NCBI GenBank assembly: GCA_051453625.1
Contig: JBOZIK010000001.1
Span: 54,461,113 to 54,493,355, forward strand
DNA length: 32,243 bases
Reading direction: 5' to 3'
Origin: Welwitschia mirabilis
Lineage: Eukaryota; Gnetophyta; Gnetopsida; Welwitschiales
Made by a program: the position numbers and the translations under genes
The notes under the pieces: generated by a model
The model's input: the letters and a program-made list of their open reading frames with translations, nothing else
What the model was told of the DNA's origin: nothing
Databases searched by the model: none
Shown here: in pieces, positions 20,811-31,299 of the stretch
Layout: each line of letters opens with the position of its first letter
How positions within the stretch are numbered: position 1 is the first letter of the stretch

Positions 20811-21294
20811 TGGTAGAAGTTACTGTTTGGTAACTTAATTGTGGCCTGCAATTAAGGGACAATGGTTGACCATTAAACTTCCCACTAATAGTCAGTTACC
20901 TATATTTATCTTGATAATTATTAAGGGATAACGGTTGACCATTAAACTTACCACTAATAGTCAATTACTTATATTTATCTTGGTAATTAATTATAATAAT
21001 TGGGAAGTTATTAAGGGCTAATCTCCTCCATCCACCTTGGTGCTTGACGGATGCACTAGATTTAAGCTAAAAACATATATAATTAGTCCTCTATCTACCT
21101 TAGAATGTACACACAAAATTTCCATTAGAATAGAGTGTGTTTGAAAAGAAAAGGGAAAAAGGGAGAGAAACCAATTATTAGAGTATTGCATAAATTTGTT
21201 GGTATGGCTTCTTCTTCTTAATCAAATTCAAGTATGTGAAAATCATAGATTTTAAGATCCTTATGAATTAAAGTGATTTACGCTTATGTTTACA
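20811..21294 (+). repeat. 5' LTR (484 bp)
   Basis: Runs from TGGTAGAAG to TTTACA. It contains a 69 bp tandem duplication (20851-20919 and 20920-20988), a TATA-like CATATATAA at 21074-21082, and a near-palindrome GTTACTGTTTGGTAAC close to its start. It is homologous to 26711-27189. Confidence 0.92.
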
Positions 21295-21306
21295 TGGTAT
21301 CAGAGC
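21295..21306 (+). other. Primer-binding site
   Basis: TGGTATCAGAGC directly follows the LTR end. It is complementary to the 3' end of plant initiator tRNA-Met, the standard primer of plant copia elements. Confidence 0.93.
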
Positions 21307-22190
21307 ATGTGTTAAGAGATATATGATTTTCCATATGATGAATTACAGTTGCTGTGAAAGAAAATTGACCTAATGAGATTTTTTAATTCTTCAATGATGT
21401 CTGGAAGTAAAATCCAAAATTTTAAGTGCAAATAATTTTTCTCTCCCCTATGATATCAATGCCCATGTGTAGATGATAATTGCCTCAGGTTGAACAAAAT
21501 TTTGACCTTCATGTTTATGCTTCATATTCATGTCTGGGCAGGGGGCAGTAGAATTGGTTGTTTATTATGAAATATTCAGGGGCCCTATGCATGGTCCAGT
21601 AAATGCAATTATTTTATTATTTTTCCATTACATTGAAGTTAACATGAATCTTCATATTTGAGGTTAGTTACTGCCGAATCTAGTTTTATAGCATTTTCTG
21701 ATTGGTGATGGAAGTTTCTCTTTTATGATAATTCTTGAGAAATTTGAGATTATTATATGTTTCCATGTATGTCTTAAATGACAATTATGATGTAAATGCA
21801 TTACCTTATGTTAATCAAGATAATTTGAGACCACCAAAGTGACCAAGCTAGATTGATTAAAATGTTGGGTATAAAATAGTCATTTATTCACGACACTTAT
21901 GAAATGCCTAGTAATGAATTAACGAATAAATAACGTTCATTGGTCAGTAGAACTAAATGATTTTCCCAAAGGAAAATTAATTTTCTATGACTGATGAACA
22001 TAACTGAAGAAAATGGAAGTTCTTTAATCAAATATATATTTGTTCATCCAAAGATGACATATGTGTTTGGTTGGGAATTTTTATTTCTTATTAATGATAT
22101 TAGTGGCATTTATTTATGATAGTGTGTTGTAGTATTTGCCCAAAGGTATACTACAACATACTCTTATGTTTTATCTGAAGCAAGCATGAA
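21307..22190 (+). other. Leader region of the copia element
   Basis: About 0.9 kb of AT-rich untranslated sequence lies between the primer-binding site and gag. No ORF or motif is recognised. This is a long leader for a copia element. Confidence 0.5.
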
Positions 22191-22196
22191 ACTAAT

Positions 22197-23040
22197 TTGA
22201 GCATTTTGCAAGCTTCTTCTGTGACCGTATTTAATGGTTTGAACTTCTTTAAATGGAATGAAGAAGTCAATTTTCACTTAGGTGTGTTCGATCTTGACTT
22301 GACACTTCTGGAAGAAAAGCCTATTCCTATGACGGACTTAAGCAATGCGGAGGAGAAGTCCAAATATAAATCATGGTAACGATCTAACAGCTTAAGCCAT
22401 ATGTTTACGCAAATGACTGTTGCCAACAACATGAAAACCACTATTCCACAAACAGAAAGTGCAAAGGAACATCTAAAGTTTGTGGAAGAACATTTCCATT
22501 CAGCTAATAAGTCACTCATTGGTACACTAATGGCATAACTCACAACCATGAAGTTTGATGGGTTGCAGAGGTATGCAAGAACATACCATTGAGATGACTA
22601 ATATTGTAGCAAGACTAAAGACTTTAGGAATGGCTGTGGATGACTCCTTTTTGGTTTAATTTATTCTAAACTCAATGCCTCCTAAATATGGTGCATTTTA
22701 GATTAACTATAACAATGTTAAGGATAAGTGGGATGTTAATGAATTGACCAGTAAGCTCATTTGGGAGGAGAACAGGCTCAAGGGTATGGGGAGTTACTTT
22801 GTTAACCTAACTATTTAAAGGAGTTGGTAAAGCACTGAAAGCAAAGGCCAAGAGTTTTAAAGAGGGAAAAAAGGCCTGCTCAAGTTCCTTAGGTAGAAAA
22901 GAAGGAAACGAATGATGACAAGTGTCAATTCTATAGGAAAGAAGGACACTATCAGAAAGATTGTCCTAAATATAAGGCTTCGTTTGAAAAGAAAGGTATA
23001 ACGCATATTTATGAATATACTTTTGAATCAAACTTAATTG
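22197..23040 (+). pseudogene. copia gag remnant
   Basis: The reading opens without an ATG (TTG at 22197; the ATG at 22186 meets a stop three codons later). Residues include NGLNFFKWNEEVNFHLGV and DLDL-LLEEKP, which are gag N-terminus motifs. Further gag-like frames, interrupted by stops, follow through 22840. The zinc knuckle at about 22923-22964 has Cys...His...Cys in place, but its second cysteine is tyrosine (CQFYRKEGHYQKDC), so metal binding would be impaired. Confidence 0.75.
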
Positions 23041-24360
23041 ATGTTCCTCATAATTCTTGGTGGCTTGATTCTAGTGCAATTATTCATGTGTTCAATATAA
23101 TGCATGGATTCATTACAATCCAAATCACAAGCCAAACTGATAATTTCATGTATGTTGGGAATCATATGAAGGCTCTAATTAAATGCACAGGGACTTACCA
23201 TTTGGTCTTGGGTACTGGTTATCATGTAAACCTATTACAGACTCTTTATGTGCCTTCAATGTCTAGGGACCTTATTTCTCTTCCTAAATTGCATTTTTGT
23301 GGTTTTGATTTTGATGGTGGACATGGTTGTTTCAATTTATATAAGAATTCAAAACTTATGGGTTCTAGTGTTCTTACTGATGGCTTATATAGATTGAAAC
23401 TTGATGATAAATTTGCTGAATTTAGAATGCATCAAAATATTGGAATTAAGCATAGCATAATTAATGAAATTTTTGCTTACTTGTGGCATAAATGTTTGGG
23501 TCACATATCCAAAGAAAGATTAGAAACATTAATAAAGAATGAGATTATTCCAAATCTAGATTTTACTGATCTTGGTTTATGTATGGATTGCATTAAGGGG
23601 AAAAAACCAAACATAATAAGAAAGAAGTCACAAGAAGCACTCAGCTTCTCGAAATTATACACACTGATGTATGTGGATCTTTTAACAATAGAAAAAGGTA
23701 TTTTATCACTTTTATTGATGACTTTTCACATTATGGATATGTCTATTTTCTGAAAGAAAAAATCTCAAGCTATAAATGCTCTGGAGGTTTATATTAATGA
23801 AGTTGAAAGGTAATTAGAGAAGAAAGTGGAAGTCATAAGGTCTGATAGAGATGGTGAATACTTTGAAAAACATGATGGAACAGGACAATGTCTAGGTCCA
23901 TTTGTAAAACTTTTTGAAAGACATGGCATATGTGCACAACACACTATGCCATACACACCTCAACAAAATGGTGTGGCTGAAAGGCATAATAGAACGTTGG
24001 TGGATATGGTTAAGAGTATGATGAGTGATTCATCATTACCCAGATCTTTGTGGATGTATGCATTAAAGACAACAATGTATCTGCTAAATAGGATTCCTAT
24101 TAAGGAAGTTCTAAAAACTTATTTTGAGTTATGGACAAATAGGAAACCTAGTCTGAGGCACCTGCATGTTTGGGATTTCCTAGCAGAAGCAAGAGTCTAT
24201 AATCCATATGAAAATAAATTAGATTCTTGAACGGTTAGTAGTTACTTTATTGGTTACCTTGAGAAATCTAAAGGGTATATATTTTATTGTCCTAACCATA
24301 GTTTAAGGATAGTGAAAACTAGTAATGCAAAATTCCTTGAAAATGGTGAAGTTCGTGGGA
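23041..24360 (+). pseudogene. copia protease and integrase remnant
   Basis: The protease active site, normally DSG, reads DSS (codons 23067-23075). A 221-residue open stretch from 23088 holds the protease remainder and the GAG-pre-integrase HHCC zinc site: His at 23487-23489 and 23502-23504, Cys at 23580-23582 and 23589-23591. A frameshift near 23640 and the reverse shift near 23755 bracket the first catalytic region (TDVCG, Asp at 23666-23668). A TAA lies at 23811. The second part (23826-24230) keeps RSDRDGEY (Asp at 23844-23846) and GVAERHNRT (Glu at 23979-23981), so all three catalytic acids remain, in different frames. A nonsense codon at 24228 is followed by readable C-terminal domain to about 24370. 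Confidence 0.8.
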
Positions 24361-25798
24361 GTGTAGAATGACAGAATGTGGACATAAAGGAAGCTAAGGT
24401 AAATATTCCTTTTCTTGTAAGTGTTCTTACATGCGTTATTGTTCCAAATGTTATTCCAGTTATTGAAGAATGTCATCTTAATGCTAAACAACATATAAAT
24501 GATGAAACACCCCACGAAGGAAATAACTTGAAAGATCTGACGCAAATAAGCCATAGGAAATACCTTTGAGAAGATCTAAAAGAATAAGGAAATCAGCTAT
24601 TCTTAGCTATTATGAAACTTATTTGCTAGAATCAAATCTTAACATTGAAATTAATAAAGATCTAGTTTCATTTTCTTAAGCCATAAAATGTGCTGAGCCT
24701 GAGAAATGAATTGATGCCACAAAAGAAGAGTTAAAATCCATGTATGAAAATGAAGTCTAGGATATTGTTGAATTGCCAGAAGGTTCTAAACAAGTTGGCT
24801 GCAAGCGGGTCTTGAAGATCAGCTTGACTCAAATGGCAATATCGAAACAATATAAAGCTAAACTTGCTGCTAAAGGATATACTCAAAAGAATGGCGTTCA
24901 TTGTAAAGAGATATTTTCATGGTTTCAAAGAAGACTCTTTATGTAGCATTATGGCATTGGTGGCTCATTATCACTTGGAGATATACTAGATGGATGTAAA
25001 AAAATCAAGAAATCAATATGGACCAACCTAAAGGTTTCTCAGTTAAAAGAAAAGATCGTATGATGTGTAAACTTAAGAAATCAATATATGGACTGAAACA
25101 AGCTTTCAGGCAATGGTATATTAACTTTAATGATACCTTTACTTCTTTTGGTTTTGAAGAAAATTTTGTTAATCATTGTATATACCGAAAGATCAGTGGG
25201 GAGCAAATTTTTATTATATCTTGCTTGTTACTAATGACTTAGGCGTGTTGCGTGAGATGAAAGACTATCTCTTAGAGAATTTTAAAATGAAGATATAAGT
25301 AAGGCATCCCATGTGATAGGAATTAAAATATTCCTTGATAAGTCACAAGGACTATTAGGATCATCTTAGCAAGCATATTCTAAAAGAATTCTTGAGAGAT
25401 TTAATATGCAAAACTATTCCATTGAAATTGTTCCAATTCAGAAAGGGGACATTATGTTTCTATTATTGGAAGTCTTACGTATGTGTAAACTTGTACAAGA
25501 CTGAATATCAATTTTGCGATTGGAATGCTAGGTAGGTATCAAAGTAATCCAACAATGGATTATTGGAGAGCTACAAAGATAGTTTTAAGATATCTTCAAG
25601 GCACCAAGAATGACATGCTCATGTATAGAAGATCTAGTCACTTGGAAGTGATTGAATACTCAGATTCAGATTTTGATGGGTGCATTAATAGTAGAAAGTC
25701 TATTTTTGGCTATTTGTTTCTTTTGAAAGAAGGAGAAATATCATGGAAAAGTGCCAAGCAATCTGCCATTGTCTCATCAACTATAGAAGCAGAATTTG

Positions 25799-25911
25799 TG
25801 GCATGTTTTGAAGCTACAATACATGCATTATGGTTGTGGAACTTTATTTCAGGACTTGGGATTGTCGACACCATTACCAAGCCACTGAAAATTTACTATG
25901 ATAATTCTGTA
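25799..25911 (+). repeat. Gap-flanking duplication in RNase H, left copy
   Basis: The 113 bases before the N run match 26012-26124 with about 10 substitutions. Both encode the ACFEATIHALWLW...YYDNS segment. Confidence 0.88.
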
Positions 25912-26011
25912 NNNNNNNNNNNNNNNNNNNNNNNNNNNNNNNNNNNNNNNNNNNNNNNNNNNNNNNNNNNNNNNNNNNNNNNNNNNNNNNNNNNNNNNNN
26001 NNNNNNNNNNN
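25912..26011. other. Assembly gap, 100 N
   Basis: Exactly 100 unknown bases within the copia RNase H, a placeholder length. It is flanked on both sides by diverged copies of the same coding segment. Confidence 0.95.
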
Positions 26012-26124
26012 TGGCATGTTTTGAAGCTACAATACATGCATTATGGTTGTGGAAATTTATTTTAGGACTTGGGGTTGTTGACATCGTTATCGAGCCACAA
26101 AAAATTTACTATGATAATTCTATA
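26012..26124 (+). repeat. Gap-flanking duplication in RNase H, right copy
   Basis: Counterpart of 25799-25911, roughly 91% identical. After this point the element continues normally to its 3' LTR. Confidence 0.88.
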
Positions 26125-26340
26125 GTAGTGTTTTTCTTCAAAAACGATAAATACTCAAGAGTTACCAAGCATATGTAATTAAAGTATTTTGCCATTAAGG
26201 AGGAAGTTTAAAAGCAAAGAATGTTTATTGAACATATTAGAATAGACCTTATGCTTGCAGATCTGTTAACTAAAGGTTTACAACCAAAGACATTTAAAGA
26301 ACATGCACATATAATGGGTCTTAGTTATCCTTTTGAATGA

Positions 26341-26700
26341 TGTATTAAGGATGTACAACACTCTGGGCTCAGTTATGTGTTTCTGAAGTACACTATTATA
26401 TTTCTAGTTATGTTGTGCAAATAATGTTTTAAATGTTATAACATGAATGATCCAGAAACATTAACATGGACCATTATGATATTATATGTGTTACTTATAG
26501 ACCTAGTATGGTAAGATACTGATATCTGTCGTAAAGGGAAGGAAGTATGTTATGTGTTTAATGTATAACCACCATAACCCGCATTTAGTATTTTATCGTA
26601 TTGAGGTAATTATGAAGTCTGGAGGATGAGTTTTGATGCTGAAAGCTTATGCATCATACTTATGTTTTATTATGTTTAATTTTGTCCAACTTTCAGGTTA
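26341..26700 (+). other. 3' untranslated region of the copia element
   Basis: Between the pol stop and the polypurine tract there is no ORF or recognised motif. Confidence 0.5.
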
Positions 26701-26710
26701 AGTGGGAGAA
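26701..26710 (+). other. Polypurine tract
   Basis: AGTGGGAGAA directly precedes the TG of the 3' LTR. It is the expected plus-strand primer of the element. Confidence 0.85.
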
Positions 26711-27189
26711 TGTTAAAAGTTACCATTTGGTAACTTAATCATAGCTTGAAATTAAGGGATAATGGTTGACCATTAAACTTCCTACTAATAGTCAATTACC
26801 TATATTTATCTTGATAATTATTAAGGGATAACGATTGACCATTAAACTTCCCACTAATAGTTAGTTACCTATATTCATCTTAGTAATTAATTATAATAAT
26901 TGGGAGTTATTAAGTGCTAATCTCATCTGTCCACTTGGTGCTTGATGGATGCACTAGATTTAAGCTAAAAGCATATATAATTGGTCCTCTCTCTATCGTA
27001 GAATGTACGTACAAAATTTCCATTAGAAAAGAGTGTGTTTGAAAAGAAAAGGGAAAAAGGGAGAGAGACTAATTATCAGAGTACTGCATAAATTTGTTGG
27101 TATTCCTTCTTCTTCATCAAACCTGCGTATGTGAAAATCATAGATTTCAAGATCCTTATAAATTAAAGTAATTTACACTTACGTTTACA
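26711..27189 (+). repeat. 3' LTR (479 bp)
   Basis: Runs from TGTTAAAAG to GTTTACA. It has the same 69 bp tandem unit (26751-26819 and 26820-26888) and the TATA-like CATATATAA at 26972-26980. Near its start it has a perfect 18 bp inverted repeat AGTTACC-ATTT-GGTAACT at 26718-26735. It is followed by CCATC, matching CTATC before the 5' LTR except for one base. Confidence 0.92.
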
Positions 27190-29528
27190 CCATCATCCAT
27201 AAGGCACTATTGATTAGATATTACTTGAACAAAGATTAGGTATATAAAAAAATATATCTAGGCTAGTAATAATCATGATTGCAATATTAAGAAGAATAAT
27301 TTTAATATAGAAACGTTTATAGTTTGTAATTTAAATTATATAATTTTATCTTTATATAATGGATCAACGATGCTTGTTTCAATAATAGGATTCTTTTTGG
27401 AATGAAGAGAAAGGTATTGAAAAAGATTAAAAAAATATACACTAAGATGAAGAATTGTTTAAGAGAAGGAAAAAGTAAATAAATATTATGCTTGACGTAC
27501 AACATAAAAAGGCATATGACTTAACTAGTTGGTTGAAATCTTTGATAAACTTATCCTCACTAATCAGTCATCTTAAATAAAAGACTTTGAAGGTAGATCC
27601 TTTTAGCTAGGCCATCAAGCTAGACTATCCTTCATGTTGCATGGTTACTTCATGCAAATAGAGAAACATTCCTAAAGTCTATGCATTAAATAAGAACATT
27701 TAATCTTAAAGTAGGGGTGTTTATTACATTTTTGTAACTCTGTTGTAAAATTATACTCATACTAAACGTTGTTAAGGGCTAAAAAGCAAAGAAGATTATT
27801 TTAGATTACTAATTAATGCTAAACAGGGGGGTGATTCCCTTACATGGGTAGTTGCAACCACCAAAAAACTTATTTTTTCACCTTATATTCACAACGGGAT
27901 GATGTAATATCACAATATTGATAAAAAGTATTTTAATCTATTATCTTTTCAAAACATTCCTTATTAAAGTAATGTTACATTTTAATAAGGCATTTAATAT
28001 GGTTTCATGCATGTTGAAATTACCAAAATTTTGATCAATTTCTTTTTAAAAAAATCTAAGTCTTAGATTATTAATCCCATTAGTAGTGTTTACACAAAAA
28101 AAAAAAAAGGATTTCTGCTACATGTACATTGAAAAGATTTCTTGATGAAATTAAATTAGAACACAAAAATCCATTTCTTTAACTAAAGGTTGAAGATTCT
28201 ATACTTAGTTAGCTAATAGTTTACTATTTCAAATTCATTCCATTACCATGATAGAGAGGGTTCTTTCTTTTCAAAAGCATCATATTTGAAAAACAAATAG
28301 AAATTAACACCTTAACATAAAAAGAACAAAATGAGAAGAATGCACAAAAAACTTTAAAGAACTATAACTTGGTATTTTTACTCTTACTAGCTTAAAGGAT
28401 AATATGTCTAAAAATATTAAGAAAGGTGGGAAAAAGGTTTATATAAAAGTACAAAACCCTCTTATGAAGAACCTCATTAGTGAGGAAGGGAAAGAATTTA
28501 TTATTATTGATGAGCATGGTTTCCAAATATTTGTAGGGAAAAAATTAAATATGTCTATGTACTTGATGATGTAGAGTTTTAATCTATGAATAAAGGTTTC
28601 TATAAATATTTCATTAATAAATCCTTTCATAGTGCTTGAAAATACAATAAATATAGATACCAGTAATATCATAGTAGACATTTTGGTTCTAATGACTAAG
28701 TATTCGAAAGCTACTTCTCCATTATCATAGTTTATTAGAACGTAAGTGACTTCATTGATAGAGTTTGATTGAAGAAACTAACTTAAGGATATTTCTAATA
28801 ATTTTGATTTCATTCTTTCATAAGAAGCTAAGGTTCTATTTGAAGTTCTAACTATTATTTTCGCTTAATTCACGAGTAAGGGTTTGCTTGTTTCTAAAAC
28901 TTATAGTGAAGAAACAAGGTGCTATATGTATTATAATGAATAATATGTTGGCATATGAGCCTAATTGATTCTTTTGTCTTTTTCCTAAATTCAGCCTCAA
29001 TCTAAGTTAGTTATTTATTAAATATTATCATAGCCAATATAAGAATAAATTAAACTTAGTAAATAACTGAACATGTTTATCTTAGGCTTTTCATTATCTA
29101 ATACTAATCTTAGACCTATGTAAATGGCCCTACGAAATCTCCTATGTGTTATAGTTCTATACAATAAAACACATTTATTTTTGTAGCATTAGAAGCATTA
29201 TTGACTTATTTGAGTTGTGGGTGTTTTAGATGAGGAAGTGAGGTTACCTACTAGCTTGGACACTACTTCTAGATCATGGAACTAAGTTCTAATCTCTCAT
29301 ATTGTGCTTTCCCTTTTTCAACAAGAAATGTCACTCCCTTTCATATATAGTTACATGCATCATTAAACCATTTTAAATTTTACTGTGTCTTCTCTCTTCC
29401 ATTCTCTATTTTACACATTATTTTTCCATCGTTCTTCTCGTGTTTTACACCTAGTGTTCTTTCATTTCGCAATTGATCAATCTAGGCTAGCTTCTTCACT
29501 AAGTTAGTCCTTTGTGTTTCATAATAAC
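27190..29528. other. AT-rich intergenic DNA
   Basis: No recognised gene, LTR or tandem repeat. It includes an A-run at about 28097-28108 and one small Lys-rich open frame with an ATG (28404-28574, 56 codons) without family resemblance. A degenerate primer-binding-site-like TAGTATTAAAG at 29529-29539 marks where the Tnt1-like remnant may begin. Confidence 0.4.
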
Positions 29529-29578
29529 TAGTATTAAAGTGGATAATTATTTAAGACATTACTAGAATAATCTTTAAG

Positions 29579-30880
29579 ATGTCAAACATAATGTTGAGGT
29601 GAAGAATTCTAGCGACAAAAATAACTTTGAAGTGTGGTGGCTCAAGATTAGAGATCTACTTATAAGGGTTACATAAGAAACTACAAGAGAAAAAACCCAC
29701 CAAAATATCTAATGAAAAATGGGAGGATCTAGATTTGAGGGCTCTATATACCATTAGATTAAGTGTTGTAGACCAAGTTCTATTTAATCTTGCAAGGAAA
29801 GATTTTGTTGCCACACTATACTCAAATTTGAAAAACTTGTACATGACCAACTTTCTAACTAATAAGCTGTACTTGAAGTTGAAGCTTTATATCTTTAAGA
29901 TGAAGGTAGGCATTCCCATAGTGGATTATTTGAATTTTCTAAATGAGCTAATCTATTATCCATTGAGCACTAACAGGTAAATTGAAAAAGATATTAAAGG
30001 TCTTATTCTTTTTAGATTGCTTTCACCATTCCACCAACCTCTTACCACAACGTTGTTCTAGGGAAAGAAAACCATAAAATTAGAGATAGTGATTATGACA
30101 CTTTTACTAGAATAACTAATGATATTTGATAATGTGAAACTAATTGGTAAAGGCTTATTGCCTAGAGGATATACCTGGAAAGAGGGCCTAATAAGTAGCC
30201 ATTTAGGTTAATATTAAAAAGGACAACAAGAAAAATAAAGAATGCCACTATTATTACAAAAGGAAAATTTCATAAAGGAATGTAAAAAGCCAAAGGTGAA
30301 AGAAGAGGAAAAAGAAAATAAGAAAGAGACAAATACCTCTCATAGCAATGAGGCCAATGCTGATGATAGTGAAGAGCCTAGAGATGTGCTCACATCCATA
30401 GGATCATCTAGAGGAGATGAATAAATTCTTGATTTAGGAGCTTCATGAAACATTACTTCTAACAGATCTTAGTTTCACACATATTGATAAACTAATGGAG
30501 GATAGCTTCTGATGGAAACATATGATGAAGTAAAAATTATTAGTGTTAGTATAGTTTAAATCCATACTTATGAAGGAGTTGTAAAAATCTCATTGATGTA
30601 AAGCCTACATCAAATATGAGGAGGAGCCTTATCTCTCTTGGAGCATTGAATGGACTTAGTTACATGTTCATTAGAGAGAATGACATGCTAAAAGTAATGA
30701 AAGGTTCTCTCATGATGATGAAGGATAAGAAAAAACAAATATCTATAAGAGATACAATTGTAAGAGATGCAAATACTATCATTGGAGATGTTCCTACATT
30801 GATGTTGTGACATAGAAATCTTGGATACACTATTAAGCTTCATGTTAGTATGTAAAAATTAATATTTAGATCAAGTGTTT
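29579..30880 (+). pseudogene. Tnt1-like copia gag and protease remnant
   Basis: Near 29600 the reading gives KNNFEVWWLKIRDLL, then KWEDLDLRALYTIRLS (29715-29770). SLYMT-type and LTNKLYLK-type motifs follow up to about 29900: the UBN2 gag domain of Tnt1-type elements. A scrambled zinc knuckle lies near 30243-30285 (spacing broken by indels), followed by an acidic linker. A protease site near 30430 reads LDLGAS, where DSGAS is expected. The next segment, RRSLISLGALNGL (about 30617-30655), is the typical end of the protease region. Homology fades near 30880; integrase, RT and RNase H are absent. Several stops and shifts make it dead. Confidence 0.75.
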
Positions 30881-31022
30881 CATGCCAATTTAGCTTAGGA
30901 AAAATATTGTATTTATCGTCTTTATCGTGAAATTACGTGTTTCTTTAGTTTTAACATAAATTATGAAGTTGTGCACTTTCCCATGGTAAATCCAAGTATT
31001 TAATAGCATAATAGAGCATTTT

Positions 31023-31186
31023 CCACCAAATGCTACATGACAAAAATTCTACTAAATGCTACAAGATAGAATCTTATCCACCTAATGATAAATAACAAAG
31101 ATCCTACACAATGCTATATGACAGAATCTTATTCACCTAATATTAAGTGACAAAGGTTTTACCTATTCCTATATGATGAAGTCCAT
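31023..31186 (+). repeat. Three 55 bp tandem repeats upstream of a TATA box
   Basis: Units start at 31023, 31078 and 31133 (55, 55 and 54 bp). Each begins YCACCWAAT and carries a TGACAAA-like and an ATATGA-like core. Divergence rises in the third unit. Repeated blocks like these are typical of the U3 enhancers of Tnt1-type LTRs. Confidence 0.7.
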
Positions 31187-31245
31187 CCACCTCACCTACC
31201 ACTATGAGCCGACAAAACCTAACTACCTCCCTTTTTAGTTTTGCT

Positions 31246-31252
31246 TATAAAA
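31246..31252 (+). promoter_or_regulatory. TATA box, probably of an LTR
   Basis: TATAAAA followed by GGGCCTTGAGGCCTC, a short inverted repeat, about 60 bp after the 55 bp repeats. A TATA box with a GGCCTTGAGGCC-like leader is common in plant copia LTRs. No matching second LTR or clear TG...CA ends are found, so this may be a 3' LTR of the truncated gag element or a solo LTR. Confidence 0.5.
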
Positions 31253-31299
31253 GGGCCTTGAGGCCTCTCATTATAATAAAATTCTTTGGTGAAAAAAGA

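Larger units (their letters stand above)
24680..26340 (+). pseudogene. copia RT and RNase H remnant
   Basis: RT motifs appear from about 24690, with several stops. The conserved block around the first catalytic Asp is cut by a small deletion near 24997-25005, just before MDQPKGF at 25018. The YVDD box expected near 25215-25245 is not recognisable. RNase H is open from 25525: SDSDFDG, IEAEFVA and YYDNS supply the three acidic residues. After the N gap the same segment restarts at 26012 and runs to a typical LADLLTKGL motif near 26250. The frame ends with TGA at 26338-26340. Confidence 0.8.
20811..27189 (+). mobile_element. Ty1/copia LTR retrotransposon, structurally complete but coding-dead
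   Basis: Both LTRs begin TG and end ACA, with an iMet primer-binding site after the first and a polypurine tract before the second. The flanking 5-mers are CTATC and CCATC, a target duplication with one mismatch. Inside, gag, protease, integrase, RT and RNase H follow in Ty1/copia order on the plus strand. The LTRs differ at roughly 10% of positions by eye, so the insertion is old. Gag-pol is broken by stops, frameshifts and a deletion in RT. The 100-N gap at 25912-26011 sits in a duplicated RNase H segment. Confidence 0.92.

Noticed and set aside
24303-24554. 83-codon minus-strand open frame in the second copia element
   Set aside because: Antisense to the integrase C-terminal and linker region of the element, without a domain.
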